Source: Mangrovibacterium diazotrophicum
GTDB lineage: Bacteria > Bacteroidota > Bacteroidia > Bacteroidales > Prolixibacteraceae
Assembly (NCBI RefSeq): GCF_003610535.1
Contig: NZ_RAPN01000005.1
Location: 124,001 to 188,000 of the forward strand
Length of the DNA stretch: 64,000 nt
Direction: 5' to 3'
A model generated the notes under the pieces. It did not search any database and was not told where the DNA came from. It saw only the letters and a program-made list of their open reading frames with translations. Below, one piece after another: positions 1 to 7,516 of this stretch. Position numbers and translations under genes: made by a program. The first letter of the stretch is position 1. Each line of letters opens with the position of its first letter.

Positions 1-10
1 GATATTTGGA

Positions 11-38
11 AAAGCAGGCTATTGGGCCTGCTTTTTTT
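11..38 (+). terminator. Rho-independent terminator of a gene left of the window
   Basis: An 8-bp stem AAGCAGGC / GCCTGCTT with a 6-nt loop is followed by a run of T. It probably ends a gene lying before the window. The same stem sequence is used again after the gene ending at 28101. Confidence 0.65.
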
Positions 39-169
39 GTTTCCCACAATTGCATGCCTTCACGCTACTATAGTCCGGTATCATTTGTATTTTGTTTTTC
101 ACGCGGGTTCCGCCCATCAATAAAAGTAAAAGGAACTTTTTTGCTATTTTTGGGAAAACTCAAATCGAA

Positions 170-1105
170 ATGAAAAAACTACACTTCTTCTTATTACTAC
201 TTGTTATCGCCTTCACTGCTTGTACTGAAGCTCCGAAGCAAGTCTACCTGTTTTCTTATTTCAAAGACAACGGACAGGACGGACTTCACCTGGCATACAG
301 CCTCGATGGCTATCACTTCGACGCGCTGAACAACGACTCGTCGATTCTAACGCCAATGGTTGCCGACGACAAACTGATGCGCGACCCCTGCATCATCCCG
401 GGGCCAGACGGCAAATTCCACATGGTCTGGACTGTAAGCTGGAACGACCGCGGCATTGGCTACGCTTCATCTGCAGACCTGATCAACTGGTCGGAGCAGC
501 AATTTGTGCCGGTAATGCAAGACGAACCGACCGCCCTGAACTGCTGGGCACCGGAGTTGATTTACGATGCCGACAGCGCTCAATACATGATTTACTGGGC
601 CACCACCATCCCCGACCGTTTTGAGGCGGGCTCGGAACAGGGCGACAGCAAATACAACCACCGCATGTATTACACCACTACAAAAGACTTTATCACTTTC
701 AGCCCGACAAAACTGTTATACGACGAAGACTTCAATGTGATCGATGCGGTGATCAAAAAGATTAACGGCGAATACCTGATGTTCCTGAAGGACGAAACCC
801 GCTACCCGCCGAAAAAACACATTCGCATTGCCAAAAGCAACTCCCTTTACGGCGGCTATAAACTGGCTACCGGCCCCATTTCGCCCGACTGGGTAGAAGG
901 ACCAACCGTAGCGGAGGTTGACGGCGCCTGGGTGGTTTATTACGACGAATACACACGCCACCACATGGGAGCAATCCGCTCGACCGACCTGGAGAACTGG
1001 GAAGTGATTAACGACTCGATCAGCTTCCCCGAGGGAACCCGTCACGGCACGGTGTTCAAAGCCGACGAAACGGTATTGAGCAACCTGCTCGAATATTTCA
1101 AATAA
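170..1105 (+). CDS. Glycoside hydrolase family 43-like lipoprotein
   Basis: This is a predicted 311-residue surface or periplasmic lipoprotein with a five-bladed beta-propeller fold, of the type that removes arabinose, xylose or galactose side chains. The start at 170 is chosen because it opens directly on a lipoprotein signal peptide (MKKLHF, hydrophobic stretch, lipobox around FTAC); an in-frame ATG at 92 would add 26 residues of non-signal sequence. Family-like features are the RDPCI motif after the first blade, WAPEL in the middle, the VIDAVI aspartate region and VEGPTV near the end, which fit the three acidic catalytic residues of GH43-type enzymes. It stands alone, without SusC/SusD genes nearby, so it is not in a visible polysaccharide utilisation locus. 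Substrate cannot be told from sequence. Confidence 0.8.
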   Translation: MKKLHFFLLLLVIAFTACTEAPKQVYLFSYFKDNGQDGLHLAYSLDGYHFDALNNDSSILTPMVADDKLMRDPCIIPGPDGKFHMVWTVSWNDRGIGYASSADLINWSEQQFVPVMQDEPTALNCWAPELIYDADSAQYMIYWATTIPDRFEAGSEQGDSKYNHRMYYTTTKDFITFSPTKLLYDEDFNVIDAVIKKINGEYLMFLKDETRYPPKKHIRIAKSNSLYGGYKLATGPISPDWVEGPTVAEVDGAWVVYYDEYTRHHMGAIRSTDLENWEVINDSISFPEGTRHGTVFKADETVLSNLLEYFK

Positions 1106-1124
1106 ACCGAATTGACAAAATAGA

Positions 1125-1166
1125 AAATGACCGGGCGGCTTGAAGTCACCCGGTCATTTCGTTTTC
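1125..1166 (+). terminator. Rho-independent terminator after the GH43-like gene
   Basis: A perfect 11-bp stem, AAATGACCGGG / CCCGGTCATTT, closes a 13-nt loop and is followed by a short T-rich tail 20 bp after the stop codon. The terminator at 2221 shares the TTGACCGG/CCGGTCA core. Confidence 0.7.
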
Positions 1167-1289
1167 TGCAAGAACCTGAGGTTGTCAATATTAGCTAAAC
1201 CTAATATTTATCAGTCAAAGCCTTAGCCCGAAAATGTATCTTGCGCGCACAAATTTTGAAACATCATTCAATAAATCATTGAGCGTAAA

Positions 1290-2195
1290 ATGAGATACCT
1301 TTTCAATACACTTTTGGGCATCGCACTATTCCTGGTTGCTACTACCGCTCAGGGCCAGTATTTCAAGAATAACATTCGGGAATACAAAGCGCGACTGGCC
1401 GGCGACTGTGCTAAACTAATCGACTCCGGCAAATTTTTTTTGACGGCAGATTCGCTAAGCAAAACATTTCAGGAAAAGGGTTACGGCCCGGTTGATGTCA
1501 GGCTGAAACCGATGAAAAAGAAGAAATTGACACCGGGTCAGATTTACGACCGTGTCTCCGAGTCAATCGTTATCGTTTCTTCGGCCGGAAGATGCGGCGA
1601 AGTGAACGATCGCGGCGTTGAGTGCAAACAAATTCACACCTACCCGGCTTCCGGTTACATTATCAACTCCGAGGGCATTATTGTGACCAATTATCACGTC
1701 GTGGAAGGCTATGTGACAAAACACAACACAGTTTCGCGGGACGTTCTGGTGGTCATGCTCAAGGATCAAACGATTATCCCGGTAACTGAAGTGCTGTTGG
1801 CCGATAAAGCCAACGACCTGGCCATTATCCGGATTGATCCCAAGGGCGTGGAACTTACGGCATTGCCGGTGGCCACCAAAGATGCGGAAATTGGCGACCC
1901 GGTCTTTATTGTCAGTCACCCCAAAGGCTATTTCTATGCGTTTTCTTCGGGAATGGTCACCGATAAATTCAGCCAGATCAATGCGCAGCAGTACAGGAAC
2001 CTGATGGCGATCTCGGCCGACTTTGCGGCGGGCTCCAGTGGTTCAGCCATTATCGATCAATACGGGAACGTAATTGCAACGGTTGATTTCACCAAAACTC
2101 TGCAGCACTCCGACGACGAGACCAAAACGCAAATGGTACTGAAAGCGACCATTCCATCTTCGGCACTCTTGAAATTAATTGAGGAAGGGAACTAA
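1290..2195 (+). CDS. Secreted trypsin-like serine protease (S1/HtrA type, no PDZ)
   Basis: A 301-residue protein with an N-terminal signal peptide (cleavage probably after TTAQGQ), so it acts in the periplasm or outside the cell. The trypsin-like catalytic triad is readable: His in TNYHVV, Asp in NDLAII and Ser in AGSSGSA, each in the context typical of HtrA/DegP-like S1C proteases. Unlike DegP it has no PDZ domain after the protease domain; the chain ends about 45 residues after the serine motif. The N-terminal 80 residues, rich in Lys, are not recognised. It is a single-gene unit with its own terminator. A housekeeping or stress protease role is an inference; the native substrate is unknown. 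Confidence 0.82.
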   Translation: MRYLFNTLLGIALFLVATTAQGQYFKNNIREYKARLAGDCAKLIDSGKFFLTADSLSKTFQEKGYGPVDVRLKPMKKKKLTPGQIYDRVSESIVIVSSAGRCGEVNDRGVECKQIHTYPASGYIINSEGIIVTNYHVVEGYVTKHNTVSRDVLVVMLKDQTIIPVTEVLLADKANDLAIIRIDPKGVELTALPVATKDAEIGDPVFIVSHPKGYFYAFSSGMVTDKFSQINAQQYRNLMAISADFAAGSSGSAIIDQYGNVIATVDFTKTLQHSDDETKTQMVLKATIPSSALLKLIEEGN

Positions 2196-2220
2196 GGTTT
2201 CCGCTGCAACAAGCGATAAA

Positions 2221-2264
2221 CGAATTGACCGGGTGACGTTGAGTCATCCGGTCAATTCGTTTTT
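2221..2264 (+). terminator. Rho-independent terminator after the serine protease gene
   Basis: A 12-bp stem CGAATTGACCGG / CCGGTCAATTCG is followed by TTTTT. It lies 25 bp after the stop codon. Confidence 0.75.
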
Positions 2265-2340
2265 AGAAATAATATAAAAGGTAAAGTGTGACCTTTGGTT
2301 GTACTTTTTTGTTGCTATGCCACAGTTTCTGACTCACCCC

Positions 2341-2414
2341 AAGCATGCGCTGCATGCTTCTCCCCGCTCTGCCGGCAGAGAGGGGAAGAGTCGAACGATC
2401 CGACAGAGTCGGAT
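2341..2414. repeat. Cluster of three adjacent palindromes
   Basis: Three hairpin-forming sequences lie side by side between the convergent protease and NagB-like genes. They are AAGCATGC/GCATGCTT (2341-2359, 3-nt loop), the perfect 14-mer CTCTGCCGGCAGAG flanked by CCCC and GGGG (2362-2385), and ATCCGAC/GTCGGAT (2398-2414). No coding potential is credible here. They may be a dispersed intergenic repeat element of the genome, which a genome-wide search would show. Confidence 0.55.
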
Positions 2415-2481
2415 TGTTTCGAATCAGGGGAGCGTTGCAACGAAATTTAGAACCACTCCTGCCGATACAGGTCACGTTATA

Positions 2482-3402
2482 CTACAATCCCAAATTAGGC
2501 AATACGAACGATTTGGTGTTCGGGTGCAGCCTGATCCACAATCCCGGGTTGGCATTTAACTGCTCAAGGGCTTCATCGGTATCGGCACTGAAAGTTGTGT
2601 TCAGCACATTGGCGTAGGTTTTCACTTTTGCCGGAGCTGAATCGGCATCCACCACCGACTGCACGATCTTTTTGGCTTGCAAGATTGCTGCCGGCCCCAA
2701 AGTGAGAATGGATGCAGCCGAACGGCATTCCTTTTCATCCGCCTCGCTCACGGTGCTGCCGCCCGCTTTAAACTTACTGATGTGGTGTTCCAGAATACTG
2801 CTCGAAATCGGGATGATACCGGCCACATGGTGATACTGTGCTCCGGAGAATGGCTTTATGTAAGCTAGGTGCGAAGCGGCATTCTCTTCCGGCCCATGAC
2901 CAATAAAGAAGATATCCAATCCGCCCAGCTCTTCCAGTTTCGTCAAATAGTCAACCAGGGCCGACTCCAGATCCGGCGTATCGGTACGCATCGGCGTAAA
3001 GCTTTTAATCTTTTTGAAAAAAGCATCGCCCAGGATGCGTTCGAAATCGCGCACAAAGCTCAAACCATTGCCCATTGCCATCGGTGCCAGGGCATCCTGT
3101 GTAAACACATTCAGGCGGGCAAGTAGCTCATCGGCTTCGTTTGTTTTGGCTAACTCTCCTAACAGACGGTGTAACTGTTGTGCACCGCGACCACCCAACA
3201 GGGCAATGTTGATATCGCCGTCTTTGGCTGCTGCCGTAGTGTAGAGCTCATCCAGCATGGCCTGCCCTACTTCTGCTTCGGTAGCCAATACCGTAGGCTT
3301 CACGCCGTAATCGGTCAATTGAAAGGACTGATCGCTGTCTTCTGACAACCAAACCTTGCCGTTGTCTTCGTATCTGGTAAATTTTGAGTTTGTCGTATTC
3401 AT
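2482..3402 (-). CDS. NagB / 6-phosphogluconolactonase-fold protein, altered active site
   Basis: A 306-residue cytosolic protein of the glucosamine-6-phosphate deaminase / 6-phosphogluconolactonase superfamily. Start at 3402 (MNTTNS) is preferred because it follows an A/G-rich stretch (AAGAAGAAAG) and the 49 residues upstream look non-coding. The phosphate-sugar fold is supported by ALLGGRGAQQL, by the VFTQDALAP strand (position of the catalytic Asp-Glu region) and by LTLGPAAILQAKKI near the end, which resembles the family's last substrate loop. The usual GxGxDGH motif is here FIGHGPEENAASH, so the histidine of NagB enzymes is replaced. This could be a divergent enzyme or a sugar-phosphate-binding regulator; no enzymatic name is assigned. 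It is transcribed alone, convergent with the protease gene. Confidence 0.7.
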   Translation of the reverse strand: MNTTNSKFTRYEDNGKVWLSEDSDQSFQLTDYGVKPTVLATEAEVGQAMLDELYTTAAAKDGDINIALLGGRGAQQLHRLLGELAKTNEADELLARLNVFTQDALAPMAMGNGLSFVRDFERILGDAFFKKIKSFTPMRTDTPDLESALVDYLTKLEELGGLDIFFIGHGPEENAASHLAYIKPFSGAQYHHVAGIIPISSSILEHHISKFKAGGSTVSEADEKECRSAASILTLGPAAILQAKKIVQSVVDADSAPAKVKTYANVLNTTFSADTDEALEQLNANPGLWIRLHPNTKSFVLPNLGL

Positions 3403-3610
3403 TCTTTCTTCTTGTTTTTCGGCACGCGGGTATACGCGCCTTTGGGTTTTAGAGGAGCCAAATTTACGGAATATCGGGAAGTTGGGAAAGTCGTCAATCG
3501 AGAAAGAAGAAGCTGAATCGCAGCGGAGAGTCCGTCGTCCCGAATTCATTTCGGGATCTGTTGGGCTTTTGTAACGCTCACATTGGTATCGTTAAAAACG
3601 ATGGACCACT

Positions 3611-3646
3611 TACCCCTCGTCTCCGCTATCGCTCAGACGAGGGGTA
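3611..3646. repeat. Perfect 12-bp inverted repeat
   Basis: TACCCCTCGTCT (3611-3622) and AGACGAGGGGTA (3635-3646) form a perfect 12-bp stem with a 12-nt GC-rich loop. It lies 21 bp after the stop codon of the small minus-strand gene that begins at 3904, but there is no clean T-run, so it is better described as an extragenic palindrome than as a terminator. Confidence 0.6.
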
Positions 3647-3667
3647 GGCGAAGCGAAAAAAAGCTTC

Positions 3668-3904
3668 TTACCTAGTATTCTGCATTCCTACTGATATAGC
3701 TTTTCTATATTCTTGACTGCCGAATCCGGGAGAACGTTGGGCTAATTCTCTTATAATATGCTTATTTCTCGAAATTGGAATTGAATCGTCAAGAATATCA
3801 TTCCATTCTCCTTTCCGAATTTCTTCAGCAAATATTTCTGCGATATATAATAGTTCTGAGTCCATATATTCAATCTCTTGGTAAATAGACATTCTAAATT
3901 GCAC
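3668..3904 (-). CDS. Small hypothetical protein, island gene 1
   Basis: A 78-residue soluble protein rich in Ile, Glu and Arg, with no signal peptide or membrane segment (start could also be Met5 at 3892, or Met14 at 3865). I do not recognise a family. It is supported as coding by a plausible amino-acid composition, by its strand (same as the next five genes) and by its position just upstream of a strong palindrome. It is the most downstream member of an AT-rich row of orphan genes. Function is unknown. Confidence 0.5.
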   Translation of the reverse strand: MQFRMSIYQEIEYMDSELLYIAEIFAEEIRKGEWNDILDDSIPISRNKHIIRELAQRSPGFGSQEYRKAISVGMQNTR

Positions 3905-3953
3905 AACGTCATCATTTTTAATCCGTCTCGACCCTAAACTAAAAATAGGTAGA

Positions 3954-4205
3954 CTATAGGGTTAAAGTTAAAACGGAAACCGAAATCAGGATAGTACAAT
4001 CAACAACAACAAACCTCATCAATTCAAATTTCAATTTTTTGTCGCTTGACATTTGGTCAATGTATGCATGAAAAACTCTCCAACTACCGTTTACATATTT
4101 ATACTCTTGACCTCTTTTTATTAATCTTAGTCTCATCCATACAAAAACCGCATTAAAGGCAATTACGATATATAAAAGTACAAGAGCTATTTTATCTGAC
4201 ATCAT
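3954..4205 (-). CDS. Small two-helix membrane protein, island gene 2
   Basis: An 83-residue predicted inner-membrane protein with two hydrophobic helices, residues about 4-24 and 65-82, joined by a charged loop rich in Lys, Arg and Asp. No family is recognised. It is 49 bp upstream of island gene 1 on the same strand, and the repeat at 4232-4312 separates it from island gene 3. Confidence 0.55.
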   Translation of the reverse strand: MMSDKIALVLLYIVIAFNAVFVWMRLRLIKRGQEYKYVNGSWRVFHAYIDQMSSDKKLKFELMRFVVVDCTILISVSVLTLTL

Positions 4206-4231
4206 ATCCCGATTTGTTTAAGTCATTCTTC

Positions 4232-4312
4232 GTCGCTGCCCGCACTTATATCGCTTGCCTAAGATTTCCAAACGGCTATTTTAACCATGCGAAGGATTTG
4301 CGCGGTAGCGGG
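4232..4312. repeat. Attachment-like imperfect palindrome, copy 1
   Basis: This 81-bp block shares long near-identical segments with 5636-5708: GCTGCCCGCACTTATATCGC at the left, then a common stretch of about 40 bp (4271-4310) ending in GCGCGGTAGCGGG. The two ends are imperfect inverted repeats of each other (CGCTGCCCGCAC against CGCTACCGCGC read from the other strand), and the match continues inward with TCGC.TG. It begins 11 bp after the stop codon of island gene 3. Copy 1 has about 8 extra bases in the centre relative to copy 2. Confidence 0.75.
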
Positions 4313-4323
4313 GGAATTTTTCG

Positions 4324-4650
4324 TTACTGCATTAATCTTACGACAACATAGATTATCGCAAATCCGATGGCCATCCAAGCAATTCGGTGACGTGAGTTAA
4401 CACCAAATGAATTCGAGCACACTATGCTCTCCTCTTTTATCAAATCAAGCGTTAATGCACCGTCTCGGAACAGTTTGTAAGTCGATTTCAGCTCGAAGTC
4501 ATCTCCACCAATTTTAAAGATATGACTGGTTCCTGTAACGGAATATTTTCGAGACACTGATCTCCCATTTAGCTTAACCGTTTCTCTTCCAAAGACCGAA
4601 TTCTCGAATTCAATCTTGTTCCCGCTATATTTAAATTCCAAATATTTCAT
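4324..4650 (-). CDS. Hypothetical protein with C-terminal membrane anchor, island gene 3
   Basis: A 108-residue protein whose first 75 residues look like a small beta-rich domain (alternating hydrophobic and charged residues) and whose last 20 residues (around WMAIGFAIIYVVVRLM) form one membrane helix. It is not preceded by a signal peptide, so the soluble part is probably cytosolic. It starts 2 bp after the stop of island gene 4, so the two are almost certainly co-transcribed and form one two-gene unit enclosed between the two related palindromes. No family is recognised. Confidence 0.6.
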   Translation of the reverse strand: MKYLEFKYSGNKIEFENSVFGRETVKLNGRSVSRKYSVTGTSHIFKIGGDDFELKSTYKLFRDGALTLDLIKEESIVCSNSFGVNSRHRIAWMAIGFAIIYVVVRLMQ

Positions 4651-4652
4651 AG

Positions 4653-5507
4653 TTACTCTATCTTTTTTACAAATCGACTACTAACCCAGCCTAAATAGTA
4701 AGCTGGACTATCATTATTATCACCATTTACATATAAACTCCAATTCGGTTTTATGTTGTTCTTCATCATAACGAACCACCATACCCGACCTGTATTATCA
4801 ATTTGTTCTGCTATTGCAATACCATCTGAATCTTTGGGGTATTCAGCAAAAATATTTCCGACTTCATCATGGTCTAGTAATATCGTGTCGTTTATGCAAG
4901 GGTTTAGACGCAAGAAATATTTCTCGTTGGTTGTTTTAAATGCAATTGGTTTCTCGAAGCTCGTTTGGGGTAAATCAGTTTCATAGTACATCGCATACCT
5001 GGCCTGTAAGGCAAAGCTAAATTTTGAACTATTCCATACCGGTACATATTTTTCGATGTGGTCAATCACTCCACCGCAGCATCCGTAGTTCTCAATTGTA
5101 AAGCTCATGGGTGACAATCCATCATTTACAGAGACATCTATTAGCCTCCCGAACAATCCCAAAACTCTCGTATATATTCCATTGGAATTACCTTGCAAGA
5201 AAATGATGCCGTCACTTTCCGCTCCTACAGATCCAGTATAAATAAAATCATGAATGCCATCGCAGTTAAAGTCGACCATATGAAGATTAACCAAACTGGT
5301 GGAATCTCCATTCTCCATAGAATAAACCACCCAACCGATACTGCCGTTAGCTTCGACTTTCTTTAGGACTTCCGCTTTAACCTCCTCACTTACCGGAGAT
5401 GTCCAGCCTTCAAGATTCACATCTCGTTTCAAATCAAACAGAACCTGCGCATTCAAGCTTTTAACAAAAGCAGTCAGAAATATCAAAAAAACTATTCTCA
5501 TGATCAT
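4653..5507 (-). CDS. Secreted hypothetical protein with a calcium-loop-like motif, island gene 4
   Basis: A 284-residue protein with a signal peptide (MIMRIVFLIFLTAFVKSLNA), hence exported. Residues near 75-85 contain DFNCDGIHDF, which resembles the D-x-D-G-x-x-D calcium loop found in FG-GAP/VCBS-type repeats, followed by a beta-strand pattern with FLQGNSNGIYT, also seen in such repeats. The protein is Trp-, Asp- and Asn-rich. The start could be Met1 (5507) or Met3 (5501). With island gene 3 it makes a two-gene unit bounded by the repeats at 4232 and 5636. A partner or effector-like role is possible but not supported by a recognised domain. Confidence 0.6.
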   Translation of the reverse strand: MIMRIVFLIFLTAFVKSLNAQVLFDLKRDVNLEGWTSPVSEEVKAEVLKKVEANGSIGWVVYSMENGDSTSLVNLHMVDFNCDGIHDFIYTGSVGAESDGIIFLQGNSNGIYTRVLGLFGRLIDVSVNDGLSPMSFTIENYGCCGGVIDHIEKYVPVWNSSKFSFALQARYAMYYETDLPQTSFEKPIAFKTTNEKYFLRLNPCINDTILLDHDEVGNIFAEYPKDSDGIAIAEQIDNTGRVWWFVMMKNNIKPNWSLYVNGDNNDSPAYYLGWVSSRFVKKIE

Positions 5508-5635
5508 TGGGTCTTAACGATCCTTCCCTCGACTCTCCGCTGACACTGACAAGGTGAAGGCGTATACTATTCATTTAATTCCTGTCCGTAATAATATTCA
5601 ATTATTTTGGTAAGCTTCCCCTTTGTATGTCAAGC

Positions 5636-5708
5636 CGCTGCCCGCACTTATATCGCGTGCCTATAAACGGCTATTTTAACCATGCGAAGGATTTGCGCGG
5701 TAGCGGGG
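5636..5708. repeat. Attachment-like imperfect palindrome, copy 2
   Basis: This is the second, more compact copy of the 4232-4312 element. Read as two arms, CGCTGCCCGCAC..TCGCGTG on the left pairs imperfectly with CGCTACCGCGC..TCGCATG from the complementary strand, so most of the 73 bp can fold back on itself. It starts 10 bp after the stop codon of island gene 5. The size and extended imperfect symmetry are like an integron attC site, but the canonical RYYYAAC/GTTRRRY ends are not seen here. Confidence 0.75.
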
Positions 5709-5718
5709 ATACAATGGT

Positions 5719-6213
5719 TTATTTTATTTTATAGACTTTATACCTTACACCACCTTCAATTAATTCACCTACTCCGACGGCAATGGTATAATTCAACCAT
5801 GCATACTTTTTCGAAGAAGTTTCAAATACCGGATTTGTTCTGAAATAATAACTTCCATCCGTATTCCAATGAATAAACCCACCGTAATGAGTATATATTT
5901 TTTCACCTTCACTGGTTTCTAAAACTGCTCTAACATCTAATTTTTCTGTTAAAGAATCAATCATTAGTACCCAATCTCCACCGTTTGCCAACACTTTTCC
6001 ATTTATTTCCGGGCCGCTGAAAGTTCCTCCGGATACAGGATAAATAGTACGCTTCCCCATTGGAGATTCACCAATTTCTATCGGCTCATCTAACAAAGCT
6101 GTCATCTCAAACAAAAGTTCATGTTCTAATTTAGTTTCCTGACTACTGGCGGTGAAAGGGATAACGAAAATTGAAAAGAATAATATAAAAAATACAACTT
6201 CTATTTTATTCAT
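5719..6213 (-). CDS. Secreted DUF3237-family protein, island gene 5
   Basis: A 164-residue protein that fits the DUF3237 (UPF0311) family, a small beta-barrel family of unknown function. The family signature is clear in order: LLFEMTALLDEPIEIGESP, then GKRTIYPVSGGTFSGPEING, then GGDWVLMIDS and a final YKVYKI strand. Family members are usually cytosolic and about 150 residues; this one carries a hydrophobic signal peptide (residues about 5-24), so it is probably periplasmic. It is the only island member with a recognised family. The palindrome at 5636-5708 lies just downstream. Confidence 0.72.
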   Translation of the reverse strand: MNKIEVVFFILFFSIFVIPFTASSQETKLEHELLFEMTALLDEPIEIGESPMGKRTIYPVSGGTFSGPEINGKVLANGGDWVLMIDSLTEKLDVRAVLETSEGEKIYTHYGGFIHWNTDGSYYFRTNPVFETSSKKYAWLNYTIAVGVGELIEGGVRYKVYKIK

Positions 6214-6253
6214 ATCACTATGTTTATTTGATTTTTCAAGTTGTGTATACGGT

Positions 6254-6396
6254 CACTTGCAAGTTGTCGTTGCGGATTTCCCGGCCTGCGGCAGACAGGA
6301 AAGAGCGTCAGTCCCGGAAAGCGGGATGACGTTTAAGAAAGGAGCAGCGGCAACGCACACCACTGCGCCCGCAATGCAATTTGCAAAATGTTGGGT
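6254..6396. repeat. Large imperfect palindrome, third cassette-boundary element
   Basis: The left arm CACTTGCAAGTTGTCGTTGC (6254-6273) pairs with the right arm CCGCAATGCAATTTGCAAAA (6369-6388), enclosing a nested hairpin GTCAGTCCCG / CGGGATGAC (6308-6331). The right end is GTTGGGT (6390-6396), which matches the integron R-box GTTRRRY. The element ends 17 bp from the stop codon of island gene 6, the same arrangement as the other two palindromes, though its sequence is unrelated to theirs. Confidence 0.6.
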
Positions 6397-6413
6397 GCTG
6401 GCATTTTATTTCT

Positions 6414-7067
6414 TTAATCATTTAGTCCAATAAGATTAGAAGCAGTAAGAGCCCCGTTTAGATAATACAAGGAATCTAGCAACTTAAAATTCGCTTCAAA
6501 AAATAAATCTATATCAGACACATATTGTTTTGTTTCTAAAACCTTATCGCTTTTAAATTTAAACGTATATGATTTGCCTGTCGCAAAGTCATGATATTCC
6601 CAATAACTAATTATTTCAACAGAAATATTGGTCCACATGATGGGGCTTTTGGAAATTTGTAAATGAGGTTCTGGCATTCTATTGTCCATATACTCAAATT
6701 GTCCACTTGGAATATCTACACATTGATTCTGTACTTTCAACTTAGTTAGAAGCAGTAGTCCATTTACATTATATTTTGTTTTCAATTGACTCAAAATACT
6801 GGTATTTGGTTTTCTAAGGAAAAAGATTTCATCAGTTACATTTACTTCCGACATTGCTTCAACATTCACTCTCAATCCTTCCAAGCAATTTTCGAACGAA
6901 GCTGTATCGGCCTTTAAATTATAGTCGCTAGCAATCAGAATGCCATTTGATTTCAAATTATTTTGCAATCCAATATTTGGGATGTTTTTTACTGGAGCAC
7001 TCATGTAGTGGTTCGTTTTACAGGATATCCCAATAACTAAAAGCAATATGATTAAAGATGGTCTCAT
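6414..7067 (-). CDS. Hypothetical lipoprotein, island gene 6
   Basis: A 217-residue protein with a clear lipoprotein signal (MRPSLIILLLVIGISC), so probably anchored in the outer membrane. The rest is a mixed alpha/beta sequence with LKTKYNVNGLLLLTKLKV in the middle and WEYHDFATGKSYTFKFKS late in the chain, reminiscent of Bacteroidota lipoproteins of unknown function, but I cannot name the family safely. It is the first (most upstream) member of the minus-strand island and is followed by about 420 bp without a gene. Confidence 0.62.
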   Translation of the reverse strand: MRPSLIILLLVIGISCKTNHYMSAPVKNIPNIGLQNNLKSNGILIASDYNLKADTASFENCLEGLRVNVEAMSEVNVTDEIFFLRKPNTSILSQLKTKYNVNGLLLLTKLKVQNQCVDIPSGQFEYMDNRMPEPHLQISKSPIMWTNISVEIISYWEYHDFATGKSYTFKFKSDKVLETKQYVSDIDLFFEANFKLLDSLYYLNGALTASNLIGLND

Positions 7068-7516
7068 TACTAACCCGAATTACAGTCAAATCAATTTAAT
7101 TAAATCCAAAATCTTAAACTGAAAATCAAAATCGTTTATTTTAATACTTTCAATATGCAATGTCATTCATGCTTGCACCCAACGCAGTTCTAAAATTTTA
7201 CGGCGTTTATCTCCACAGTATCGGTTTCAAAGGTGCGTTTATCCCCTCGATTAGTAGGTATAAGCGCACCTGACCGGCTCCATTCCCCTAATTTACAATT
7301 TCTCATAATCATTCATATCTGAGGGAAACTATTTAGCGGTAATCTAAATTAGACGAGATAAAACAGAGGAGATCATAATCTGTATTGATTTCCTCCCTGC
7401 CACAAAACATACTACCAATCAGATCGATCAGGCGTAAAAACTGTTATACAAGACATCAGAGTCTTTTTTCGACGCCATGACGCCCGTTGTATTCGTTTAA
7501 CCTAAACAATAAAACT
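7068..7516. other. Intergenic region between the island and the NmrA-like gene
   Basis: No gene is seen in this 449-bp gap between divergently transcribed genes. The part next to the island (7068-7160) is AT-rich and presumably holds the island promoter. GCACCCAACG occurs at 7175-7184; the same GCACCCAAC appears on the other strand at 6390-6398. An imperfect hairpin, AGGTGCG/CGCACCT with matching inner bases, spans 7231-7271 and repeats the word GCGTTTATC found at 7203. The remainder shows nothing I can name. Confidence 0.5.

Noticed and set aside
3600-7300. Claim that the island is a true integron
   Set aside because: No integron integrase is present in the window and two of the three element ends lack the canonical R-box sequence, so it is reported only as cassette-like.
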